Shown: in pieces, positions 1-5,242 of the stretch
Position numbering within the stretch: the first letter of the stretch is position 1
How the letters are laid out: every line of letters starts with the position of its first letter
Origin: Desulfovibrio sp.
GTDB lineage: Bacteria > Desulfobacterota > Desulfovibrionia > Desulfovibrionales > Desulfovibrionaceae
Direction of reading: 5' to 3'
DNA: 5,242 nucleotides
Assembly (NCBI GenBank): GCA_014804915.1
Contig: JAAUYW010000051.1
Location: 4,522 to 9,763 of the forward strand
The notes under the pieces: generated by a model
The model's database searches: none
The model's input: the letters and a program-made list of their open reading frames with translations, nothing else
Told to the model about the DNA's origin: nothing
Program-made: the position numbers and the translations under genes

Positions 1-623
1 TGATGATAATCGAGATGATCCTGCGTGAGATTCGTAAAAATCGCGCCGCTGAAATCGACTCCTCCCACCCGCGCCTGGCAAAGGGAATGCGAGGATACTT
101 CCATGATCGCGATCTCCACTCCGGCGTCTTCCATGTCGCGAAGCAATGCGTGAAGCTCCAGCGCATCCGGCGTGGTGAGGCTGGCTGGCCTGCTGTAGCC
201 AGGCCACTTGTAGGCAACTGTGCCAAGCACGCCCACCTTTTTGCCCAGAGCCTGAAACAGGCTTTCCAGAAGCCAGGCGCAAGTGGTTTTGCCGTTTGTG
301 CCCGTAACGCCAATGACCTGCAGCGCCAGATTGCCAGTTCGCCAGCGCGCCTGCGCAAGCTGCCAGAGCGCTGCGGCCGGGTCCTGCACTGCGGCCACCT
401 TGCAGTCAGGGAAAGCCTCCCGCAGGGCCCATGCGTCTGGCAAGGCACAAACCAGCCATTTTGCGCCATTTTTTACTGCGTCCGCCGCAAAGGCGACGCC
501 ATTGGCATTGGCGCCAGGCATCGCCACAAAGGCGTCTCCGGATTTTACCTTGCGCGAATCAATGCAAACGTCCATGCTTCCCTGCCGGCAGCTTGCCAGC
601 AAGTCACCAAATTCAGCAGTCAT
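1..623 (-). CDS. murE: MurE, UDP-MurNAc-tripeptide synthetase (N-terminal part, cut by window edge)
   Basis: Cytoplasmic ATP-dependent amide ligase that adds the third residue (usually meso-diaminopimelate in Gram-negatives) to UDP-MurNAc-L-Ala-D-Glu. Translation from the ATG at 623 gives 207 residues with no stop before the edge. Visible motifs are an N-terminal Mur domain with the IDSR signature (21-24), the P-loop VTGTNGKTT (106-114) of the central ATPase domain, the TTPD loop (150-153) that contacts the UDP-MurNAc substrate in the family, EVSSHSL (175-181) and NLTQDHLDYH (198-207). The family is about 480-500 residues, so roughly 40% is present. The C-terminal domain with the DNPR-type motif that separates DAP from lysine use is outside the window, so substrate choice cannot be read here. 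The start overlaps the ftsI stop as ATGA. A GGAAAG Shine-Dalgarno sequence lies just upstream, inside the end of ftsI. MurF and MurD share the P-loop, but the TTPD and HLDYH combination and the position after ftsI favour MurE. Confidence 0.95.
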   Translation of the reverse strand, partial: MTAEFGDLLASCRQGSMDVCIDSRKVKSGDAFVAMPGANANGVAFAADAVKNGAKWLVCALPDAWALREAFPDCKVAAVQDPAAALWQLAQARWRTGNLALQVIGVTGTNGKTTCAWLLESLFQALGKKVGVLGTVAYKWPGYSRPASLTTPDALELHALLRDMEDAGVEIAIMEVSSHSLCQARVGGVDFSGAIFTNLTQDHLDYH

Positions 624-2716
624 TGTCTTTCCGAAAGCCAGAGAATGTAACTGGCGGATTTTTCAGGCGCCAGCCATTGCGCGCCAGGAGCTGGCGACTG
701 CCTGACTACGCGATTGCCATTGCCTTTCAGTGTGGGCACTATTCCGGCCCGCGCAAACAGCTCCACAGCATTGCGCACGGATTTGCCTGTAACATCAGGC
801 ACGCGATCCGACGCCCTGGCCCTGTGCCCGGGAAACTGCATGCTCTCCGGAATCTGCGCCATCTGCGGCGCATTGGCCCAGGGCTCCCCCGGGGCCTTGG
901 CCAGCCGCAAGCCGCGCTGACGCCTGGCAGGAGCTTCCTGCCTTGCCACAACCCGGACCTCGTTGAGAATGCCGGTATATGTGAGCAGTTTCTGCGCAAT
1001 TGACCGGAAAGCCGGAGCCGCCACAACCCCGCCATACGGGTTTTTGGTTGGCTCATCCACAAGCACCAAAATAAAATAGCGCGGCTCGCGGGCAGGGAAA
1101 AAGCCGACAAATGAAGCGAGGCGCTTTTCGCCATAAACGCGGGCGCGGGTATCCGCCTTCTGGGCGGTGCCAGTCTTGCCGGCAATCTCCACCCCCTCCA
1201 CGCGGGCGCGCTTGCCTGTGCCATCCGGCTGCTCAACCACATCGCGCATCATATCCATGACTTCATTGACAGCCTTTTCGCTCAAAACGCGGCGCGGCGC
1301 CTCCTCGACGCCTGTATCTTCCCTGATCAGGCGCAAGGGCTTGTAGATGCCGTGATTCAGAAAGGTCAGATATGCCTGGGCCATTTGCACTGCCGTTACG
1401 GAAAGACTCTGGCCAAAGGCCGCGGACATTATATCGACTTCGCCCCAGTCGCGCGGCTTGCGCAGAATGCCGCGGCTGTTGGCTACTGGGATTTCGGCAG
1501 ATTCGCCAAAGCCAAGATCACGCAGATGCTTGCTCATCTGGCTGGCGCCAAGGGCAAGGCCGATCTTGGCCATCCCGATGTTCGAGGAATAGCGCATCAC
1601 CTTGCTGGCTGGCAGAATGCCCTGAACGGAAGTGTCCCGGATAACAAAATTCCTGGTCTCCCACTTGCCGCCTTCGCAATTGATCAGGGTGTTGGGCGTA
1701 ACTTTTTTTTCCTGGAGAGCGATTGCCATCACAAACGGCTTGAATGTCGAGCCTGGCTCAAGCGCGTCTGCCGCAAGCCTGTTGCGATAAAGCTGGGAGG
1801 AAGCGCCGCGATAGGCATTCGGATTGAAAAATGGATATTGCGCCCAGGCAAGAATGTCCCCGCTCTGGACATCCACGACAAGCGCGCCGCTCCAGCGGGC
1901 GTCAAATTCCTGCGCCGCCCTGGCGACTGCCTCCTCGGCCATGAATTGCACCTGCATATCCAGCGTGAGCGTGATATCCTCGCCAGCTGGCTGGGCGCGG
2001 CCAGCTTCATGCAGATAGAATCTGCGCCCCATGGCGTCGCGCTGCACAATCTGGCGCACCGGCATGGCGCCAAGACGATTTTCAAGCGCAAGCTCCAGGC
2101 CCTCCAGCCCCTTGTCATCCATGCCCACAAAGCCAAGCAGCTGGCCTGCCATGTGCTTGAATGGATAATAGCGCTCATACTCCCGGCTCAGGCCAATTCC
2201 CGCAAGACCGGACTTGCGGATTGCCTCGGCTGTGGCGTCATCCACCTTGCGCTTGAGCCAGATGAATTTCTTTTTGCCAGAAAGATCAGCCAGAATCTTT
2301 TGAACCGGAATATCCAGCAAACCGGAGAGCTTCGTTGCCGTTTCCGCGATGTTTTCAACTTCAGCTGGCCTGGCATATACGGATTTGGCCTCAACGCTGC
2401 GCGCTATGGCCTGGCCATTGCGATCATAGATCAGGCCGCGCTTGCCGGAGACCAGCTCCACAGCCGTATGCTGCTTCCTGGCCCTGTCCGCCAGTCTCGG
2501 GCCCTCGATCATCTGCAAATGCCAGGCGCGAAGCCAGAGTCCAACCCAGAGAACGCAAAAGATGCCTATTACAAAATTGATGCGCCATACCGGCCAGTTG
2601 GCATTTGCCAGCAATTTGCCAAGCCTGGTAACAGGCTCGTTCTTGCGCGCCTTTTCCTGCTTTTTTTCAGGACGCGCAACATAGCGGTTTCTTGCGCGCT
2701 TGCGAAAAGGCCACAT
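620..2716 (-). CDS. ftsI: FtsI/PBP3-type peptidoglycan transpeptidase with C-terminal PASTA domain
   Basis: Class B penicillin-binding protein that cross-links septal peptidoglycan in the periplasm, anchored in the inner membrane. It has 698 residues. A basic cytoplasmic tail (1-45) is followed by one membrane segment (about 46-64), then the PBP dimerisation domain starting with RGLIYDRNG (93-101). The transpeptidase domain has all three catalytic motifs: STFK (323-326, nucleophile Ser323), SSN (377-379) and KTGT (514-517). An Ala/Arg/Pro-rich linker (about 590-637) leads to a single PASTA domain (about 639-697, starting VPDVTGKSV). It is longer than E. coli FtsI (588 residues) because of the linker and PASTA domain, an arrangement also known from SpoVD and PBP2x. 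The ATG overlaps the ftsL stop by one base (TAATG), with an AGG-containing ribosome site just upstream. The stop overlaps the murE start. Position in the dcw cluster favours a division role over sporulation or elongation. Confidence 0.96.
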   Translation of the reverse strand: MWPFRKRARNRYVARPEKKQEKARKNEPVTRLGKLLANANWPVWRINFVIGIFCVLWVGLWLRAWHLQMIEGPRLADRARKQHTAVELVSGKRGLIYDRNGQAIARSVEAKSVYARPAEVENIAETATKLSGLLDIPVQKILADLSGKKKFIWLKRKVDDATAEAIRKSGLAGIGLSREYERYYPFKHMAGQLLGFVGMDDKGLEGLELALENRLGAMPVRQIVQRDAMGRRFYLHEAGRAQPAGEDITLTLDMQVQFMAEEAVARAAQEFDARWSGALVVDVQSGDILAWAQYPFFNPNAYRGASSQLYRNRLAADALEPGSTFKPFVMAIALQEKKVTPNTLINCEGGKWETRNFVIRDTSVQGILPASKVMRYSSNIGMAKIGLALGASQMSKHLRDLGFGESAEIPVANSRGILRKPRDWGEVDIMSAAFGQSLSVTAVQMAQAYLTFLNHGIYKPLRLIREDTGVEEAPRRVLSEKAVNEVMDMMRDVVEQPDGTGKRARVEGVEIAGKTGTAQKADTRARVYGEKRLASFVGFFPAREPRYFILVLVDEPTKNPYGGVVAAPAFRSIAQKLLTYTGILNEVRVVARQEAPARRQRGLRLAKAPGEPWANAPQMAQIPESMQFPGHRARASDRVPDVTGKSVRNAVELFARAGIVPTLKGNGNRVVRQSPAPGAQWLAPEKSASYILWLSERQ

Positions 2717-3021
2717 TACCTGACTCCCATGCAGCGGATCTGGCCGGCTTTTGGCTCTTTCATGCCAAATTCCTCGGCGCGCCGCCTGAGTTCGTAAGGA
2801 GAGAGGAGTCGATCCCGCTCCATTTCCAGCTTCGCGTGCAGCGTTTGCCTCTCGCGGGCCTCATTCTGCGCGATATTGATAAAATATGTGGTATCAGTGC
2901 GCTCAATGCCGCTCCACACCAGCACAAGCCCCATTGCCGGGATAGCGAGCGCCTCAAGCGCAAGCAATAAAAGCCAGCCCCGATTTGGCCTGGGTTTCTG
3001 GGGTTTGTTGCGAATAGTCAT
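2716..3021 (-). CDS. ftsL: FtsL-like bitopic cell division protein
   Basis: Small divisome protein of 101 residues. In the family, FtsL pairs with FtsB/DivIC through a periplasmic coiled coil and, with FtsQ, activates FtsW-FtsI. The sequence shows a basic N-terminus (1-15, several Lys/Arg/Pro), one hydrophobic membrane segment (about 16-36), a charged region able to form a coiled coil (about 48-75, NEARERQTLHAKLEMERDRL), and a C-terminal tail with the typical FtsL pattern of LSPYELRRRAEEFGM followed by KEP and GQI (73-95). Sequence identity in this family is low, so the call rests on topology, size and position between rsmH and ftsI, where ftsL normally lies. The start ATG overlaps the rsmH stop (ATGA), and its Shine-Dalgarno is weak (GAGAT region), which fits translational coupling. 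A DivIC/FtsB-like protein is the alternative, but location favours FtsL. Confidence 0.85.
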   Translation of the reverse strand: MTIRNKPQKPRPNRGWLLLLALEALAIPAMGLVLVWSGIERTDTTYFINIAQNEARERQTLHAKLEMERDRLLSPYELRRRAEEFGMKEPKAGQIRCMGVR

Positions 3022-3914
3022 ATAATCTCGATTGCCCGTAATTTCGCGCTGCTTGCGCGGGGATTGACAGCCAGCTCCTCTTCCTGCGCCTGCAGCGGCT
3101 TGCGTGTGAGCAGGCGCGCCCTGCCCGCTTCCGCCCAGGCGCGAAATGCCCGCTTTACCAGCCTGTCTTCAAGGGAGTGGAAGCTGATGACCACCATTCT
3201 CGCGCCTGGGCCGAGCCATTGAGGAATAGCTTCCAGAAATGTTTCTAGCTGTTCCAGCTCGCCGTTAACGGCCATGCGCAAGGCCTGGAATGTGCGCGTG
3301 GCCGGATGCCTGCGCGCCGAGCGCCGCCATTTTGGCGGATAGGCCTGGCAGACCAGCTTTGCCAGCTGCAACGTGTCTTCTATCGGCTGTTTCTGGCGAT
3401 CCTTTACTATTCTGGCGGCAATGCGGCTTGCCTGCGGCTCTTCGCCAAGCCTGGCGATGCAATCGCGCAATTCCGCGAATGTGGCGCGATTAACCAGATC
3501 CCGGCAGCTCCTGCCGCCAAAGCTAGCGTCCATGCGCATATCAAGCGGACCGCTTGACCTGAAACTGAATCCGCGCTCCGGCGCGTCCAGCTGCAGGGAA
3601 GATACCCCGAGATCAAGCAGGCAGCCATCAATCCTGTCCCAGCCAAGAGTCGCAAGCGCTTTCGGAAAATCGGCATAGCGCAGATGAAAGAGCTGCGCCC
3701 TGCGCCCGTATTCGGCAAGCTTCGCCTCAGCTATCGCCAGCGCCTCTTCATCCTGATCCAAACCGCAGAGCTGGCACTCCGGACAGGAAGCAAGAATTGC
3801 GCCAGCATGGCCGCCAAGGCCGACAGTCCCATCCAGATACTGCGCCTGCCCTGACGGATTCAGAAACTCCAGGGTTCGCGCAAGCAATACGGGCTTATGT
3901 GCATGCTGCTCCAT
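3018..3914 (-). CDS. rsmH: RsmH (MraW), 16S rRNA cytosine-1402 N4-methyltransferase
   Basis: SAM-dependent methyltransferase that makes N4-methylcytidine at position 1402 in the decoding site of 16S rRNA. It has 298 residues, close to the usual 300-315. Motifs from the N-terminus: HKPVLL (6-11); the SAM-binding loop DGTVGLGGH (28-36); GLDQD (51-55); DLGVSS (101-106); ERGFSF (113-118) and LDMRMD (124-129); then after the inserted helical domain HPATRTFQALR (203-213), ISFHSLEDRLVK (243-254) and a C-terminal NPRASSAKLRAIE block (284-296). The frame is open for another 50 codons upstream, but that part overlaps mraZ in a different frame and lacks family character. The ATG at 3914 is preceded by AGGCGG (3919-3924), which overlaps the mraZ stop codon, so this start is preferred. 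Only 8 nt separate it from mraZ. Its stop overlaps the ftsL start. Confidence 0.96.
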   Translation of the reverse strand: MEQHAHKPVLLARTLEFLNPSGQAQYLDGTVGLGGHAGAILASCPECQLCGLDQDEEALAIAEAKLAEYGRRAQLFHLRYADFPKALATLGWDRIDGCLLDLGVSSLQLDAPERGFSFRSSGPLDMRMDASFGGRSCRDLVNRATFAELRDCIARLGEEPQASRIAARIVKDRQKQPIEDTLQLAKLVCQAYPPKWRRSARRHPATRTFQALRMAVNGELEQLETFLEAIPQWLGPGARMVVISFHSLEDRLVKRAFRAWAEAGRARLLTRKPLQAQEEELAVNPRASSAKLRAIEII

Positions 3915-3922
3915 TGAGCCGC

Positions 3923-4387
3923 CTAAAGATTGACGACAATGCCGCTTGCAGCCAGCTCGGCGCTGACATCCTCGCTGGGCACAGCCTCGAATTCGCCCTG
4001 ATCCCAGATCTCGAACTTGTCCATAAGCCCTGCCAGCACGATATCCTTTTGCAAATTGCCGCATCTCGCCAAAGGCTGCGGAATTCTGACGCGGCCCTGG
4101 GCATCGGGAAAAATCTCATGCGCCATGCCAATCAGGCGCGTCTTGAAATTTGACAGTTGCCGGGAAGGCATCGGGATAGCGCACAATTTCGCCACTGTCT
4201 CTTCCCAGGCCTCCGGCAAGTAGCCGGTTATGCGGTTGTAGAGCATGGTCAGCCAACAGGAAGGCCGCTCATGGCCAGCAGATTCGGCGGCCCCAGCCAG
4301 CGCTTCAATGAAGCGGGGCGGCAACAGCAGCCTGCCCTTGCTGTCCAGGGCGCGATAATATGTGCCAATAAATCTGCCTGTTCCCAC
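3923..4387 (-). CDS. mraZ: MraZ, transcriptional regulator of the dcw operon
   Basis: MraZ is a DNA-binding protein with two SpoVT/AbrB-like repeats that forms a ring oligomer and represses its own dcw operon in E. coli. With the GTG start at 4387 it has 154 residues, near the family norm of about 145-155. Repeat 1 carries the hallmark LDSKGRLLLP (14-23) and repeat 2 carries DAQGRVRIPQ (95-104), followed by DIVLAG and KFEIWDQ (125-130 region). The frame is open back to an ATG at 4477, but those extra 30 residues would be encoded by the promoter and operator array. The family N-terminus (M-F-x-G before the LDxKGR motif) aligns about four residues after Val1. The GTG lies about 24 nt after the predicted transcription start, with only a weak GGG-type ribosome site. 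A GTG at 4408 is the alternative but would leave almost no leader. The gene call is secure; the exact start is inferred. Confidence 0.93.
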   Translation of the reverse strand: MGTGRFIGTYYRALDSKGRLLLPPRFIEALAGAAESAGHERPSCWLTMLYNRITGYLPEAWEETVAKLCAIPMPSRQLSNFKTRLIGMAHEIFPDAQGRVRIPQPLARCGNLQKDIVLAGLMDKFEIWDQGEFEAVPSEDVSAELAASGIVVNL

Positions 4388-4427
4388 AAATCTGCCCGCA
4401 ATTCCCACTTTTTCCCACTTATGCCCA
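4381..4427 (-). promoter_or_regulatory. MraZ operator: array of TGGGA-like direct repeats
   Basis: Five direct repeats read on the minus strand: TGGGCA (4422-4427), TGGGAA (4412-4417), TGGGAA (4402-4407), CGGGCA (4393-4398) and TGGGAA (4381-4386). The start-to-start spacings are 10, 10, 9 and 12 bases, close to one helical turn. E. coli MraZ is known to bind TGGGA-type repeats with 5-base spacers upstream of its own gene, so these are the expected boxes. The first box overlaps the promoter spacer and -10 element, the second lies directly downstream of the -10, the third falls near the start point, and the last overlaps the GTG start codon. Binding there should block RNA polymerase, which fits autorepression. 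Confidence 0.8.
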
Positions 4428-4446
4428 ATGGACCCGCGCGAGTCAA
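4418..4446 (-). promoter_or_regulatory. Predicted sigma70-type promoter of the dcw cluster
   Basis: On the minus strand, a -35 element TTGACT (4441-4446) and a -10 element CATAAG (4418-4423) are separated by exactly 17 bases. They match the consensus at five of six and four of six positions. Transcription would start near 4411, giving a leader of about 24 nt to the GTG start of mraZ. No other promoter is evident between mraZ and murE, and the tight gene packing suggests this one drives the whole cluster. The call is from motif and spacing only. Confidence 0.65.
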
Positions 4447-4452
4447 GAAAGC

Positions 4453-4475
4453 GGCGCTGGCCGCAAAGCCGCGCC
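4453..4475. repeat. Short GC-rich inverted repeat upstream of the mraZ promoter
   Basis: GGCGC (4453-4457) and GGC (4459-4461) pair with GCC (4468-4470) and GCGCC (4471-4475), with one bulged T at 4458 and the 6-base loop CGCAAA. It lies 6 bases upstream of the predicted -35 element on the mraZ side. There is no T-tract on either side, so it does not look like an intrinsic terminator. It may be a binding site or structurally neutral; function is unknown. Confidence 0.4.
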
Positions 4476-4622
4476 AATGCTGGTTCATGCTTTACAACTG
4501 GCTGAATTTGTTATTTTTTAATTTTGCTCAAGAAAGAGATGGAACGTCCAAACCCCAGGGAAGGGCCTAACAGGACGCTGCTGGAAGCCTTGATGAAATT
4601 GATATTGACGCAGGCAGCGGGG

Positions 4623-4651
4623 TTGAAGCAGGCCGTTTTTGGGACTATACA
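4623..4651 (+). promoter_or_regulatory. Possible sigma70-type promoter for the transporter gene
   Basis: TTGAAG (4623-4628) and TATACA (4646-4651) are separated by 17 bases, each matching the consensus at four of six positions. Transcription would begin near 4658, about 49 nt before the ATG at 4707. If real, this excludes the upstream in-frame starts at 4539 and 4593. Matches of this quality also occur by chance. Confidence 0.4.
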
Positions 4652-4706
4652 GCCACGGACAAGGGCTGGTGTTACTTCAGACAATGTTTTTTGGCAGCGA
4701 AATTCC

Positions 4707-5242
4707 ATGAACTGGAAAGGCTATCTCATGGCTGCGCTGGCAGCGGCCTTTTACGGCACAAATCCCATCTTCAGCGTGCCTGTCTATTCCTATGGCATGA
4801 ACGCCAGCTCCATTCTGCTGTTCAGATATCTTTTGGGTTTTCCCTTTCTTGGCCTGCTTGTTTTTCTGCGCCATGAGCGGCTGATTCTGTTTAAAAGGGA
4901 AATAATGCCAGTCGCCGCGCTTGGCGTACTGATGGCCTGCTCTTCCCTTGCGCTGTATGAATGCTACCATTTTATGAACGCGGGCATCGCTTCAACCCTG
5001 CTTTTCATGTATCCGCTTTTGACTGCCCTGATTATGACAGCAGTTTTCAGGGAAAAATTCCGCCCTGTTACCGGCATTTCCCTTCTTGTGATGACTGCCG
5101 GACTTTATCTGCTGATGCAGCCAGGAGCTGGGGCTAGTTTCAATTTAACAGGCTTTGTCCTGATTTTTATTTCTTCGCTTACCTATGCGGTTTATCTCGT
5201 CATGATCAAGGTATGCAAAAACATTAATGCCCTGAATCCCCT
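4707..5242 (+). CDS. EamA/DMT-family transporter (N-terminal part, cut by window edge)
   Basis: The frame from the ATG at 4707 runs 178 codons to the edge without a stop. It encodes an integral membrane protein of the drug/metabolite transporter superfamily, whose members usually have about 290-300 residues and ten membrane segments. Hydrophobic segments are seen at about 5-25, 33-54, 67-87, 92-113, 120-137 and 148-166. Family-like features are KGYL just before segment 1, YGTNPIF (16-22) within it, and the long hydrophobic FMYPLLTALIM run (100-110) with a following REKF (115-118), the usual end of an EamA half after segment 4. The substrate cannot be predicted; members export amino acids, metabolites or drugs. 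The start at 4707 is chosen because KGYL is typical of the family N-terminus, but 4728 has a better ribosome site and 4593 or 4539 would add an unlikely leader. It is divergent from the dcw cluster and shows no functional link to it. Confidence 0.88.
   Translation, partial: MNWKGYLMAALAAAFYGTNPIFSVPVYSYGMNASSILLFRYLLGFPFLGLLVFLRHERLILFKREIMPVAALGVLMACSSLALYECYHFMNAGIASTLLFMYPLLTALIMTAVFREKFRPVTGISLLVMTAGLYLLMQPGAGASFNLTGFVLIFISSLTYAVYLVMIKVCKNINALNP
4714..4720 (+). promoter_or_regulatory. Shine-Dalgarno-like sequence inside the annotated transporter start
   Basis: GGAAAGG is followed by 7 bases and then the in-frame ATG at 4728 (codon 8 of the transporter as annotated). The ATG at 4707 has no comparable ribosome site. 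Translation may therefore begin at 4728, which would remove seven residues ahead of the first membrane segment. Confidence 0.35.

Larger units (their letters stand above)
4447..4706. other. Divergent intergenic region between mraZ and the transporter gene
   Basis: About 260 bases upstream of the dcw promoter hold no recognisable gene. The left part has the GC-rich inverted repeat, then an AT-rich tract (about 4503-4530). The right part (4571-4706) reads without stops in two plus-strand frames, one of which continues into the transporter, but neither gives a recognisable protein. A possible plus-strand promoter lies at 4623-4651. I see no tRNA, known riboswitch, terminator or mobile element. 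Confidence 0.6.

Noticed and set aside
3..1003. Plus-strand open frames of 140-215 codons opposite murE and the end of ftsI
   Set aside because: They are antisense to murE and ftsI, rich in Arg, Ala, Cys and His without any family motif, and lack ribosome sites worth noting.
1352..2797. Long plus-strand open frame of 481 codons opposite ftsI
   Set aside because: It lies wholly antisense to a secure ftsI with all catalytic motifs and the end of ftsL, and its translation shows no domain, only a composition typical of a shadow frame in GC-rich DNA.
3915..4064. Fifty-codon upstream extension of rsmH
   Set aside because: It overlaps the mraZ coding sequence, is Arg/Gly/Cys-rich, and a clear AGGCGG ribosome site supports the ATG at 3914 where the RsmH family N-terminus begins.
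4491..4522. Possible plus-strand promoter with TTTACA at 4491 and the AT-rich tract as -10
   Set aside because: At 17-base spacing the -10 would be a T run, and the better TTTAAT match is 20 bases away; the 4623-4651 candidate is better placed.
4641..4645. A lone TGGGA-like sequence on the plus strand near the transporter promoter as an extra MraZ site
   Set aside because: MraZ sites need several repeats at about 10-bp spacing; only one is present here.
4511..4708. Minus-strand open frame of 65 codons in the intergenic region
   Set aside because: No recognisable motif, no ribosome site, and it covers the AT-rich tract and the likely leader of the divergent transporter; most likely chance.
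1..5242. Mobile element, CRISPR array, tRNA, rRNA or toxin-antitoxin pair
   Set aside because: No repeat-spacer pattern, terminal inverted repeats, transposase motifs, tRNA-like fold or small gene pair was found on either strand.

Overview
The window holds the 5' end of a division and cell wall (dcw) cluster on the minus strand, followed by the start of a divergent membrane transporter gene on the plus strand. Reading the minus strand in the direction of transcription, the order is mraZ, rsmH (mraW), ftsL, ftsI (pbpB) and murE, with murE cut by the left edge of the window. The dcw genes are moderately GC-rich. The MraZ sequence, the FtsI with a C-terminal PASTA domain, and the gene order suggest a Gram-negative bacterium, most like Desulfovibrionaceae (Desulfobacterota). 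That placement rests on family resemblance recalled from memory, not on a search.

Region by region: 1-623 encodes the first 207 residues of MurE; 620-2716 encodes a 698-residue FtsI; 2716-3021 encodes a short bitopic FtsL; 3018-3914 encodes RsmH; 3923-4387 encodes MraZ. All are on the minus strand and tightly packed: an 8-nt gap between mraZ and rsmH, then stop/start overlaps (ATGA, TAATG, ATGA) at the next three junctions. This points to one transcript with translational coupling. From about 4388 to 4706 is a divergent intergenic region. Its left end carries a good sigma70-type promoter for the dcw cluster, overlapped by five TGGGA-like repeats at close to 10-bp spacing, as expected of MraZ operator boxes. 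From 4707 to the right edge lies the first 178 codons of an EamA/DMT-family transporter.

The dcw genes share one programme. MraZ represses its own operon, RsmH methylates 16S rRNA, FtsL and FtsI act in the septal divisome, and MurE adds the third amino acid of the peptidoglycan stem peptide. The transporter appears unrelated in function. I found no previously undescribed system. The most informative non-coding signal is the MraZ box array on the cluster promoter, which also decides the mraZ start codon.
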